DNA from: Archegozetes longisetosus
Taxonomy: Eukaryota > Arthropoda > Arachnida > Sarcoptiformes > Trhypochthoniidae
DNA length: 64,000 bases
Assembly (NCBI GenBank): GCA_018873245.2
Contig: JAEMBT020000008.1
Coordinates: forward strand, 12,381,172 to 12,445,171
Reading direction: 5' to 3'
Shown: positions 40,201 to 51,472 of the stretch, one piece after another
Position numbering within the stretch: the stretch's first letter is position 1
Layout of the letters: each line of letters starts with the position of its first letter
The notes under the pieces: model-generated
What the model was told of the DNA's origin: nothing
Database searches by the model: none
What the model saw: only the letters and a program-made list of their open reading frames with translations
Translations under genes and position numbers: made by a program

Positions 40201-40762
40201 TGTTGAAAGTTTGGTAAACATTGCTTATCTGATAATTAATTTTATTAGCAATTTCACTGATTTAGTGATATTTTGATTAAACTTATGTCATTTGTTACTG
40301 GCATAACGTGAATCCTGGCAGATATAAGGCAATTTCGATTGATCTTTATCTATCAGGCATAAATAGCTTAGAATATGGACCATAATTATAATAACCTCAT
40401 ATTAAAAATATTACGCAAACATCTATTTTCTATTGATAATCATTCATATTACAGAATATGAAAAGTGTAAAAATCTTGGCTTAAGTCACTTTTTATCGTT
40501 GAATAAAGAAGAGCAGCAGAAAAGAAAACTAAAAAACATTTTAAGCGATAAAAACTGAAAAGCAGACAAAATAAACACCAAAAATATAGGAAAAAAGTAA
40601 CATTTGAATTGAGAATGATATAAAAGCTTCATATAAACATAGTAGTGGCAATAGTTAAATACCTGAAATGCCTTCATAGGTCCACCACGATTCCCATGAA
40701 GTGACAACTGATTTGATGAGATATAGCAGCCAAATACATGTTAGCAGAAAATCGGCTTTCAT
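31205..40762 (-). CDS. Carbonic anhydrase-related protein, CA10/CA11 type (acatalytic, secreted)
   Basis: Secreted carbonic anhydrase-like protein without enzymatic zinc site; vertebrate CA10/11 are neuronal neurexin ligands. Exons 40663-40762, 36162-36298, 34661-35018, 33857-33915, 33186-33356 and 31205-31372 join in phase to 330 residues (human CA10 has 328). A signal peptide (FLLTCIWLLYLIKSVVTS) precedes SWESWWTYEG. Landmarks: FWGRLNPKWSLCSRGRRQSP, GGPLSYQYTLKEI, GSEHTISGHQFPAEIQL, PTLRSYITYEGSLT, CHETVTWVILNKPIYM and DNFRPLQHINHRSLRT. Of the three zinc histidines, the first is Val (IVLHYG), the second is kept and the third is Gln (AEIQL), so catalysis is not expected. The exon 3/exon 4 joint has two in-phase options; I used the stronger pair of sites. 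Intron 1 is 4.4 kb. The extreme C-terminus is the least certain part. Confidence 0.94.
31768..31830 (-). mobile_element. tRNA-like sequence, probable SINE head or tRNA pseudogene
   Basis: On the minus strand a box A-like TAGCGAAGTCAGTAGAG (31811-31827) is followed by box B-like GTTCAAATC (31778-31786), with ends TAGCG/CGCTA able to pair. Between them GAGTGC-TTGG-GCACTC is a tetraloop hairpin, not a seven-base anticodon loop, so this is not a working tRNA. It lies in the last CA-related intron. Confidence 0.45.
32455..32483 (+). repeat. 10-bp tandem repeat (TTCTTAGATT), about three copies
   Basis: Perfect short array in the last intron of the CA-related gene. Confidence 0.8.
35533..35769. mobile_element. 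Mariner-like MITE family A, copy 5
   Basis: Left end CACCCTAAAACTTAATAATCC; right end GCTGCTATCAACCATTAATA then AGCTTTTAAGTGTG. About 237 bp, in a CA-related intron. Confidence 0.6.
36705..36731. repeat. Perfect 10-bp inverted repeat, 7-base loop
   Basis: TAGCATTTGT and ACAAATGCTA around TGTGCTG, in intron 1 of the CA-related gene. Confidence 0.7.
37099..37152 (+). repeat. Interstitial telomere-like repeat (CCTAA/CCTAG)n
   Basis: About eleven pentamers: CCTAA and CCTAG units mixed, the middle alternating as CCTAGCCTAA. On the other strand this is TTAGG, the ancestral arthropod telomere repeat. It lies in intron 1 of the CA-related gene. Confidence 0.85.
38401..38477 (+). repeat. 13-bp tandem repeat, about six copies
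   Basis: Unit ATCAAATTCTGGT / ATCAAATTCTGAT; the two variants alternate, suggesting a 26-bp higher-order unit. In CA-related intron 1. Confidence 0.85.
39121..39204 (+). repeat. About 31-bp tandem repeat, nearly three copies
   Basis: Core ATATACTGTAGTCGGTGGAG occurs three times with small changes. In CA-related intron 1. Confidence 0.8.
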
Positions 40763-40806
40763 TCTGATATCGAAATAAAAAATAACGTTTCTCTTCTTAT
40801 TTCTGT

Positions 40807-40857
40807 CAACAGCGTGTAGGCTTCAACAGCGTGTAGACTTCAACACCGTGTAGACTT
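40807..40857 (+). repeat. 17-bp tandem repeat, three copies
   Basis: Unit CAACAGCGTGTAGACTT, starting about 45 bp upstream of the CA-related start codon, so possibly in its 5' UTR or promoter. Confidence 0.85.
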
Positions 40858-42437
40858 CTTTTTCTTTCTATTTCTATTCGCTTCTTCTAGAGCTGTGTCA
40901 GAACTGTGTCGCAGATATCAAATGCTTGTATCACGACTCAAGCAAAAATCACTCCTGTTTTCAGTCTTGTTTTCAGCCCTGCTTTCAGTCCTGTTTTGCC
41001 GCTGACTCCGCACTATAGAAATTGAAGAGCAATACAATTGTTAGAAAACGATGTTTCTAACTATTGAAGACACACTAGAAATATATGAAAAGATAAGAGA
41101 GAAAATAGTGTCGATTATTATTGACTTTTCGCTCTTTTGGCGCTTTTAAAGGCTTTGGCAGAGAGAAAAAGATTAACTCAATAAATAAATATTTACGAAC
41201 CAAAAGTTGAGTTAATTTTATTTAAGGCGTTGCAAACAAATCAATGCAACATATAGTTAATGGAAAAAAGTTTTCTAAGAGCCAACAGATGCGATCAAAT
41301 GGTATTTCCGATAACTCCAAGGGGACAAATTTCACGTGTCGTTACAAATAAATTCCATTCAATTACGCGAGTTTGCACTTAAAAAACTTCTTTTCAAAAC
41401 TAACCACTAATATTGGTTTGGGTTGGCTATTGTGGAAGTTTACTAAAGCTACCAAATAAGTACTGGGATAACATTAATAACTTTTATAATAGAAATTCTC
41501 CTGTTTTTACTTAATTTGTTCTTCTCAAACTAACAAACCATCTATTCATGAATTCATGACGCTTTCTCCAAAATTCTTCTTTCAATTCATACTAAAATTC
41601 ATAAATTGTATTAAAGTATTTTTTCTTAAAGTTTCATAAATTCTTAATTTTCAACTCTATATATCATTTTCGTGAGGGATTTAAAACTACAAAAGATTTA
41701 AGTACTGTTTGACACCTTTATTGAGTTTGGAAAATAAATTTTAAAAGAATTTAGACATAAAATATAGACTAAAAAGTTTCGATTAGACGTCAAATTTAAT
41801 TTAGCTGAAGAAATATAAAAATTTTATTGAGAGCTCAGAATCGGATAAAGTAAAATAAGCTTTAAGTGAATTTAAAGGTATTTAAAATATAGTCGAGTAC
41901 GACGAACATTCAATGAAGATTCAATATAAGAGTAACTTTTAAAAACATTTCAAGCAAGACAATACTGAACAAAAAAGTTATAAAACCAAAAAGATGTTAC
42001 CTTTTTTTAATTAAAATTTCAAGTGATTTATGATGTTTTGAAAAAGAATAACACTTTTGGGTTAGAAAAGCAGTAAACGTAGGGGAAGAGACTGGCAAAG
42101 TTTTCCAAATAGCAGTTCATTTGTTTGAAGAGACTCGCGGTGAGCAAATGGTATATAAAACTAAATCGATCCCAAAACATGCCTTTTATATTGAAACCAA
42201 AATTGAGAAAACAGAGAACACAGAAGAGAACGAATGAGAAATGTCTTAAAGTTTGCGCCGAAGCGAATACAATACTTAATCCCTTTATAGAAAAAGTCAA
42301 ACTATAATTATGGACAACACTTAACTATAATAGACTAAATTTATTCATTTTTTTCTTTCAAATTCTTATTTCTCTCTCATATTATACGCTTCTATGTTAT
42401 GAATAGTTTCTGAAAATTTTCACAATATTTCATTCAA

Positions 42438-42484
42438 TTGGAACAATTGGAACAATTTGAAACAATCTGAAACAATTTGAAACA
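42438..42484 (+). repeat. 11-bp tandem repeat (GAAACAATTTG-like), about four copies
   Basis: Degenerate units GGAACAATTGG, GAAACAATCTG, GAAACAATTTG. Confidence 0.7.
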
Positions 42485-44682
42485 CTTTGCAAGAATTTGC
42501 GAGAATCTGCAAGTTTAGAGAGTTTTCAAATTGGGAAACAAAGTGATTGCTAACATTGAAAGCTTTAAAATATAGTTATCTTACGTGAAAAAGGCTTAGT
42601 ATTCAATAATAAGGATATAAATTGATATCTTAATGGAATTCATTTTATAATAAGATGGTATAAATTCACTTTTCCATTAGAGAAGCAATGCTATGGAAAA
42701 TATATATTCGTAAAAAATATTTCAAAGTGGCGTTTGATTCCATTCGAGCCGATTATAGATTAAGTTTCTATTGTTTATTAGTAGAAATATCATTTGAATG
42801 TGAGGTTCCGCCGCTTCTATTATGAGCTAATCTGTAATCTGATCACATAGAGAGCAACTCAATTACGAACGGATTGACTGCAAATAGCAATTTAAGCCCA
42901 TAGAAAGAGTTTGACAATAAAATATTGTGATAGCGCTTTGTTTTGTATCAAATTGTGAGATAAGAATTACTACCAATTTCCATCAGATTTGCTAAACTTG
43001 AGTCTGCCTTTAAAAATTGCTGATAAATTTAATAGACATTAATACAACTTGTTTCCAGATCAATCTTCATTCTAGTCTAGGGCTCAACTTTGGATCTTCT
43101 TTAACGTTTACGTCAAAAGGTTTCTCTTTCTATACGTGCCTTCAGATAACAATTCCCAATAACTTCAAACATATCTGATTTTGATTATTTAGACCACCGT
43201 AAACTCCATCTCTACTAACTTCTATACTTCTCATTACCAAGTTCCATCTTAATTGACTAAATGAGTTTGTTAGTTTTGTATTCATTCAATTTTAGCAGCT
43301 ATGGGACTTAGCTACATGCTCGATTACTTTAAAATGATATATAGCTATGAGAAATGATGCCCTCTTATACTAACATTTCTATTAGATTACAATTGTTCGT
43401 GTAATATAACACTCAATTTTTAATGATTTTAGGCAAAGACAAAATCATAATCAAGTTGAAATTGATGCAAATGAAATGGTAACTCTACTTTCTTATATCT
43501 ATGCTTCATTTTAATGTCCCGAACTGTACAATGATTTTATAACTAATTGTGTTGATCAGTTCTCGTCAATCAGCTCAAAGTAATTCTGCAGAACCAATGC
43601 GTGGGATATAACTTGTCATATAAACGTATACAATATTCAAAGGCGGTAAGGCTGATATAGAATTTGGAAAATTTTTAATTTATTCTTTTTGATTTGATAA
43701 ACTTTGCGAAACGGCAAAAGTGACCAATGCTTTGATGTTATTTTTGAGTGTGAAACTAGTTTTAGTTAATTCGAGTAGAATTCTAAAAATTTAGGTAATT
43801 CAAGCACAGAACTGAACAGGAATTTCAATTTAAATGATTAATACGAAAAAGTTGATACGAGTTTAAATTTCCTGTTTCCATAAGAATATTCTGCATAACA
43901 TAGAAGTTTTGAATAGATTGATACAAATGGAGAAATAAGAAGTTTGCTCTATATGTAAGCATAAGGTTGATATTGACAAAAATACCTAAAAAATAAAACT
44001 TTGAGGAGCATTAAAAATAAGTCTCCAAATCGGCTTATTTTACGAGAAAAAGAATATTTAATATCTGTGTCTGGAGTTTAAAAAACTGTCACAAACACTA
44101 TCAACAAATGTTTTTTGAGCTGAAGTAAAACAGTTTATCAGCAAAAAATATCTTCACAGATGCAAATAAGTTTTTTCTATCTCTTATTCTCAATTTAGTT
44201 TTTCTCGCTTTAGTCCCAATTTCATTATAATTCAACTCAAGCTGACGCACATCACAGCGTGATATCCAATACAATACACGCACGTTATTGCCAGGCATCA
44301 ACTCTTTTCATAAAACTTTTGTATTATTTAATATTTTTAATATCAAATATAGTTACCCGTAATATTAGTTTCTCGTAATATTAGTTTCCCAATAAAAACT
44401 TAAGTTTTATTAACTAGTCTTCTGATCACATAAAGTCTATGATAACTAAACGTTTTGCGGTTTAATATTAACTAAACTTTCAATTTTTACTTAAACTTAT
44501 GGAACACGTTTAGGCGAATCGAAGTTACTATTGATTCAAATATTATTATCAAATTAGTTTCACTTCAAATTGCTATGCAGTAAAAGTTCAATACGAATTC
44601 AAGTAAAAACATGATTGATTGTCAATTTGAAAATGGCTTCAAACTTTGATACCAACTCAAACTAAGCTCATCCTCAGACTTG

Positions 44683-44916
44683 TTAATTCACGGGAAAGTT
44701 GCTCCGCTGTAAGTGTCTGTGACTGCTATTTAATAATGCATATGCATGTGGTGCGCAGTCTGACAATCCAATCTTACTCATTGTTGTCGTGCTCTGTCTT
44801 TCTGTGGGATCTTCAAATAGTTTTAAAATAGAAATGTTTTCTTTTTCAAAGTGAAATGCCACAGAAAAACAGTGCACGCTAACTATGAGGATGAATCTGA
44901 AAATAAAATGTTCCAT
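44683..44916 (-). CDS. Possible small secreted peptide precursor
   Basis: 77 residues from an ATG, opening with a convincing signal peptide (MEHFIFRFILIVSVHCFSVA) followed by a polar chain with a single Cys and a sequon (NSS). Base composition here is visibly richer in G+C than the flanks, as in the other exons of this window. No conserved family or dibasic-flanked peptide was recognised. A splice acceptor-like TTTATTTTCAG sits eight codons in, so the true model could differ. A second fairly GC-rich frame lies downstream at 44101-44301. Low confidence. Confidence 0.28.
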   Translation of the reverse strand: MEHFIFRFILIVSVHCFSVAFHFEKENISILKLFEDPTERQSTTTMSKIGLSDCAPHAYALLNSSHRHLQRSNFPVN

Positions 44917-47729
44917 AAGTCCATACTATGATAAAAAGTTTAGTATTATTGACTGTGCGTGCTCCATACAAAATGCAAATTATAGGCAATCGCTTTTGGA
45001 TTCTTAAAACAATTTTACAATACAAAACCCTAATGCGTGTTGTCTCTGATTCTGATTTCAAGTAAAGCACGAGCTCTCAATAATTCATACCATTTCACAA
45101 TAGGTTCATACTTGTGGGACACTCTATGATCTGCGAACCTTCAGTTTGGAGTGGTTTTTATTGTTGGGTTGGATTAGGTTGGGTTAGTTTAAGTTGGCCT
45201 AATCAGTTTAATTTATATGCATTATCGAGCAAAGTTTGCACTTCCAACAATTCAAAACTAATCTCAATGTGAAAGTTCTATACATCGGTTGACTTGCTTC
45301 GTGACAATTATAAAGATTTTTATAAAGATTTTGCGATAAAGTTGACGCTTTGAGAAAATAAACCAAAACTAAAACTTCATTATTTGTCCCACATTTGATT
45401 AATAGAGAATTAAAACTGAAACTCTTGGCTCACTCAGTGCTGCTTTCAATTAACTAAGTTTGCGTTTAAGCTGAATCGACGTTTGGGTTGAATAAGTTCG
45501 AAGAGCTATTCATATTACAATATATTTGAATAACAACAATAAACAGAGTTTAGTGTATGAGAAGATATTAGTAATTGCATGAAAAGAGGATAAGCAAGAA
45601 ATCATTTAAGCGTAATATAGTTATAATAATAGGAATTAGTTGATGGCAAAAAACTCATTGAACAAAAGTGAACGCCAACAAAAATGTAATTGTATTTGGA
45701 ACAGAAAAAATATGTTATCAACATATTGCTATACTGAATCGAACATCTGTTACCTTTTACTTCTCTTATACGTTCAATTAGCTTCACTTTTCAACTCAAT
45801 CAAAACTCCTATTTTCACAACTATTTACAGGTCACTGCTATAAAGTCTTATCTCTATTCTTATTTCATTTATAGATACGACTGACTAGCATTTATTCAAC
45901 CTATTCACAACTTAGTGTCAGCAAATTAACAGCTAAAGCTTACAATATCAAATATTATACAATATTATTTTGATTTGATCATACAATTGAACCTTTTCTA
46001 TTCTATGCTCCCTTTCAATTGTTCGATGCTTTGTTCAGACTCTGCCTCTTCAAAATCGATTTTTACCCTAACTTTTGCCACTTTAAGCTCTACATGTTGT
46101 GCATAAGTGACCATATCCTATGTTATGCAAACCTTTGTCTAAATAATTATACTAAACATATTCAGATAATTGATAACAACTCATTTAAATCACAATTAAC
46201 ATTAACTTTAATGATTGATTTGGCCAAAATACTCAAATATCTCAAATAATTAGTTACAATCAAATTTAAAACTTTTGCAACATTTATAAAAAGATTGATT
46301 CTCTTTTAACAATCTGGCTCCAGATTTGTTTAAGTTTAGCTAAAAATCAATGTCCAAAATGCGAGACTTGAGACAAATTTGAACTTAAGATATATTGGAT
46401 AGAAAAATTTGCAATAAGAAACAAATATAACGACTGGATTAAAGACTAGATGACTTGTCATCACTAAGTACATTGAAATCAGAGTATACCATACATTCTT
46501 GTATTCTCTCAGATAAACATGTGAGAAATTATTCAAATTATAACTTTTATGTATTATAAGCTAAAAGTAGCCAAAACCAAAAAATAATAAATCAATAAAG
46601 TTAATAAAAGTACAACAAATTTAGCCTAATATAAAGATGTGATACTGTAGATAATAGTAAGAAAATATCAGTTTTGTCCGCCTCTATATCAAGTTAATAA
46701 CAAAGTGATGAATTATATGCTATCAAAAACAATTGCCAACAATAACTCAAACCAATGGCTGAACGCCAGAAACATAGTTTCAGTGAAACAGTTAAGTTAT
46801 ACTATCGTTGACCAAAAAGCTATTATCAAAGTTATTGTTTTTCTGCTCAAATTTAATCTCAGTATATCATACATTCTAAGAGTAATTCTAACAATCTCTA
46901 AATCTCAAGTAATAAGCTTTAAACTGTATTCGATCTATGTTCATATAAATTCAATTTATAGCTATAATATAGCATAAGTTACAATTGAAATAAGTTCATT
47001 AGTCAAACTTTTATGGGTTTTTCACTTTTGATTTTTCAGCTAACCTCAAATCATTACTTTTATTCAGTGTCCGAATTGAATACAAGAATAAATATTAATC
47101 TAATTAAAAAATTAATCATTTTCTCCTACTCACTAACGAATTATAATCCAATTAATTAGCAGGGACGCAAAGAATATTTTCAATTCTCATGAGATAACTG
47201 CTTTCATACTAGTAAAATAAAAAATAATTTATTTGAAAGGCTTTGAAAGTGCACTTAATATCACATTTCATATAAGTATTTTTACTCATTAGAAAAGAAA
47301 AAGTTGTCACCTAACGATTAGATGAGTTCTTAAGCTAGTTATTTTCGAGAGAGTTAATGTCAATCTTTAAGCCCAATTCCATTGTACCTCAAATCAATAT
47401 TAACTCAATTCGCCAAATTGACCATCGATTCTAGGTTGATTCTGGGTTTTTGCTTAACATGGATTTATGAAAATTTATTGAAAATTTCGTAAAGTTATAA
47501 ACATTTGATAAATAACTTCTAACAACAATGAAAACAAATCTAATTTCTTGTATACAATGTTATGGCATATAATAAGTGAGAAGTTAAGGCATTTCTAATA
47601 GATGTTTGAATTAGTATAAAACTGTATATAAACTGATTGATTAAGAATAAATCAATTATCCAAATAAAAGTAAAAGTAAAATTAGATTCGTTCAAATGAA
47701 TCTTTATATTAGTGCAGAAAAATCGAAAC

Positions 47730-50594
47730 TTAAGCTGAATTGAATCCGACACATTTGTCCACTTTATCGATAAGAGCAGCGGTTCTGATTTGATAAATTA
47801 AATTATTTTTGTCATCGGCTTTTGAGGGCTGAATAACCCAATTAAGTATTATGTTATGAGAACTGTGAGAGTCTAAGGACGATATCTTAGCGCAAATAAA
47901 GGATAAAACTCTTTCCACATAGAACCATTTGGTCTCGTTTTGGATCATGTCTTCAGGCGTTCCCTTAAAAAACAGCTCCGCGTTGTGTCCAAACAACTGA
48001 GCCATCACTTTGTCGTGCCTCACGTCTTCGAGGATTAAGCTGAGCTTGAAAACAAGAATACCTGAACTTTGCTTACATTTTGAGCAGTTCAGAACAATTT
48101 TTTGGTCTTTTGATGACTTAATCATTGTATCGATCAGAGAGTCTTCAGCTATCGCTTCTCGTAAAGTAACGATTCGTTGACATTCTTGGTTTGAACATAA
48201 GACAGAAATAACATCTATTTTATTATCAGATGGCAAGTAATTCATGACTCGGGCCTGAACTGTATATAATTGGTTTTGAACACCTTTTGTCAAAAGTTCA
48301 TTAATTAAAATAGTTCTAACAGGAATATCTACGATAATAACTGACGGCAAATATGATTCTTCACGCTCCACAATGTCTATCACTTGATCGAAATTCATAT
48401 CAAAATCTTGATCTAGTTCCGAAAAACCCATGGCCTCTTCTTCTGCTGCTAAGTTTGCTATTTCTCTTTCAGTGACATTAAGACTTTCGTCTTCGATCGG
48501 TTGAGATTGTGATGGAAAAAACCCAAGTTCTTCATTAGGTGGGATCGTTTGATTAAACGTATTGATAGCTGACATCACTTTGAATTCTTCGATTCTTGCC
48601 AACAATTTTTTACCTGAGTATTCAAATATTGCAACAAGAGATTTAACAGTTATCTGAGTCAAATTAATGGCTTTTAAATATACCTAAATATGAATTCGGG
48701 TTGACAAAGCGAATACACTTTCCATATCCATAGCCAGAATTTAGGATTAAATTATGAAAACCATACTTTCTCTGGTCATTTCTAATTCTCACGTTAAAAA
48801 TGACGATCAAATCTAAGGGTTTCAAGTTCATATTAATCACATCCATCGAATGTTCGTCATAGACCGTCACATCGACTGACATCTTATTTTCGTTTATTAT
48901 TCTGAACAGTTCTTCATTATTACTATCAACAGTTTGTGCGCTGCTTTCGTATTCGGATCTAAATACCTGTAACGAAGGCTTAGTTGTGTCCCAAACACGT
49001 AGAGTAGATCTGTTTTGATATGTTTTAACATCAGTCACTTGTACTGCAATGTCTACATAACCACCACTTGTCTTCATTTCACTTAAGGAGCTTTTCATTA
49101 GTTCTTCAGCAAACCACTCTTCGAGTTCTTTTTTTCTTTGTACGTCATAATCTTCAAAAGTTGGATTCAGACTAGTTTTAATTGGACTAAAAGATTCGGA
49201 GTCTTGAAACGCTTCGAAGACCTGAAGAATAAGATTTGAATGAGAAAGTAAACAAAACAAATCGATGTCAACTTTAATACCACTATATCTTTAGGATCAG
49301 TACAAATCTTATCCATAGAATTAGGCGCTAGTAACAATCGATGAATGCGAATGAGATCTCCTGTTTTGAAAGCAGGATAATTTCGGTGACTATTTCCAGG
49401 CCTTAATTGAACGCTAAAAGTATAGGCTTTTTCGTCGCGTAAATTAATAGTTTTACTAACAAAATCTCTTTTCTCTAAAACTCCGTACACGTGAACATAA
49501 GTCTTGCCGCTCACTGGCATTAAATTATGTACTTCTATTAAAGTCTTGTATTCGTGCCTTCGACTATTTTCTATTGAATTATTTGCTGAATTCAAAGACG
49601 AGGTGTTTGACTCGTTCCTATTGCTATTCTTTATGGGCGACTTGTAATGGACTTTGATTATAGTCTTGCCTGATCTCATACTTTGATCGGCTTCTTGTTC
49701 ATTCTGAATGGATGTCGAACTCCTTAGTGCTATTTTAGATAGAATTTCATCATCAGATGACAATATATCTGTGTCATCACTGCTACTGCTATCGAATTTG
49801 AGTCGTTTTTTAGGTGGACTTTTCACTCGTTTGGTAACACTTTGTTGTTTGGATTGATCAATTTTAGGTGTTTTTTCTTTATCTGTGATCGCAACTATTG
49901 GTTCAGTTGATGGAGAATCGCAAATGTTCTCAATCGAATCGTTGTCTTGAATCGGAACAAAATAATTATCAGTCGTTTCTTCGCGAACGCTAACAATCAT
50001 TTTGATGACTGGCTTGAATTCTGATTTAACCAAAATTAGAGGCTCGTAAAAGTCTTTAATAACAACTCCATTACCTGTTAGTTGAATGGAATTTGAAAAG
50101 TTTTAAAGTCATTAGTAAGTCTTTATGAGTAACATTAAAACTAACTAGAAACTTTTGAAAAAAGTTAAATAAACTTTAAGTCAATTTTCATTATATCAGA
50201 TTATAAGACATTGAAAGAAAAATCAAAGTTTAACTGACTTAAACAATTAAGTACTGAGATTTGAAGTAATATTAAATATTGAATGATAATCACATTTAAA
50301 CACTTTATTGTTAGGCATAATGCCAGTTTGGAATCGTTGTAGCGTGAACAATTGTCCAACTTTGAGAGAAGACTTCTTGAACGGTGTTTTAGCAAGACTA
50401 CCATACAACACAACCACTAAATAACGATCAGTTGACGATTCTATTGCCGACGCATCGCTCGTCACAACTATTCGCTTACAATTTACATCTTTTTCTACCC
50501 CATCCAACGGGCAAATATGCACTATTTTTAGCTTTAGTCTCTCTGATTTGTACTCGCTAAATGTTTTTAGTGATTTTGCACTTATTAAATCCAT
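47730..50594 (-). CDS. POT1: Protection of telomeres protein 1 (POT1) with an extended N-terminus
   Basis: Single-stranded telomere-DNA binding shelterin protein. Exons 50255-50594, 49281-50074, 48684-49221 and 47730-48613 join in phase to 851 residues, against about 634 in human. Order: residues 1-150 an OB-like extra region (YLVVVLYGSL, LKVGQLFTLQRF); 155-290 a Ser/Lys-rich acidic linker (KRLKFDSSSSDDTDILSSDD); about 291-370 the canonical OB1 (YVHVYGVLEKRD, GDLIRIHRL); about 430-555 OB2 (LRVWDTTKPSLQVF, DVTVYDEH, SGYGYGKCIRFVNPNS); and 560-851 the C-terminal TPP1-binding module, with a four-Cys cluster (LCSNQEC...NCSKC) and KWFYVERVLSF. An in-frame TGA two codons upstream makes the ATG at 50594 the first possible start of this frame. 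An overlapping ORF starts further upstream (50793). It is head-to-head with MON1. Confidence 0.88.
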
Positions 50595-50793
50595 TTCTCA
50601 ATTTAATTGAATCATCTAAACTTTTAGTTAACTTTGTTTTCATCAAGTCTAACGTCGCATCACTTTTCAAAGCTATTGGGTAACTAATCAAATAATTTTC
50701 TCCTATTTGTATACTGTATACATGTTCAGTGTCGTTTTTAAATAGTACCAAATCTACTGATAGATATAAACGCTTCTGAAAGACTAGTTTCAT
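50557..50793 (-). CDS. ORF overlapping the POT1 start; upstream cistron or shifted POT1 N-terminus
   Basis: 78 residues from ATG (MKLVFQKRLYLSVDLVLFKN...), overlapping the first 38 bases of POT1 in another frame. The residue mix (Val/Leu strands, mixed charge) looks coding. No homolog recognised. Either it is a separate short cistron, or a one-base error in the overlap hides that it is the true N-terminus of POT1. Confidence 0.4.
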   Translation of the reverse strand: MKLVFQKRLYLSVDLVLFKNDTEHVYSIQIGENYLISYPIALKSDATLDLMKTKLTKSLDDSIKLRNGFNKCKITKNI

Positions 50794-51472
50794 CAACTAA
50801 TATAAACTCTACGATAGTGTAAATAACGTCACGTAAATAAACCATTTCTAACGTATTGAACTGATAGTATTTCCTCAAAATTCTGACCCCCTTTTTACGT
50901 CTTTTACTTAGTGATTAGGTTTTATTTTTCTGATGAGAAATGCATTTTTGGCGCAAAAATCCTTATCTTTGGGGAAATTTTCAATAAAAAAAGTTTAACC
51001 AAATAAAGTTGTTATCAAAAGTGATACTAAATTTGAGTGAAGCAATTGAACTGAAATACAAATTACAAGCATTTGATAAAATGTTGAGTGCGTTAACAAA
51101 GTTAAAAACTGAGAACTATTTAGATTTATTAGGAATGAAGCTTTAACGAAAACAAAGTTTTCACAAATTTATTTAAGAAACAGTCCTTCGAGAAGACGCA
51201 TTATTACTAAACGTCAACATAAGTGTCACATGTCTTACACTTTAAAAGCCTTGAAATAAATAGATAAGTTATTACTTATCAATTAAACTAATAGTTAATT
51301 AAATGGTCTAAAATCATAAATACAGCAAAATCTAAGATAAATTGAAATAATAAGAGATAGAAATAATAAATGAAATAATGATCGATTGCTTCTAAAGGAA
51401 ATCAATATTGAATTGAATATATTGAATGATTTGAATAAAAAATATACATCTAAATAATTAATTAGTTTAGAG
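50794..51472. promoter_or_regulatory. Shared divergent promoter region of POT1 and MON1
   Basis: The 680 bases separate two head-to-head genes with no other supported exon. Placement is by context; I could not point to a defined core promoter element. Confidence 0.4.

Larger units (their letters stand above)
40763..47729. other. Intergenic upstream of the CA-related gene (7 kb)
   Basis: No strong gene. It contains the CA-related promoter side, short tandem repeats (40807, 42438), one candidate secreted-peptide ORF (44683-44916) and TTAGG-like words near 45170 (GGATTAGGTTGGGTTAG). Confidence 0.5.

Noticed and set aside
44101-44301. Minus-strand frame VLYWISRCDVRQLELNYNE
   Set aside because: Slightly GC-rich but no family match; I could not join it convincingly to the ORF at 44683-44916.
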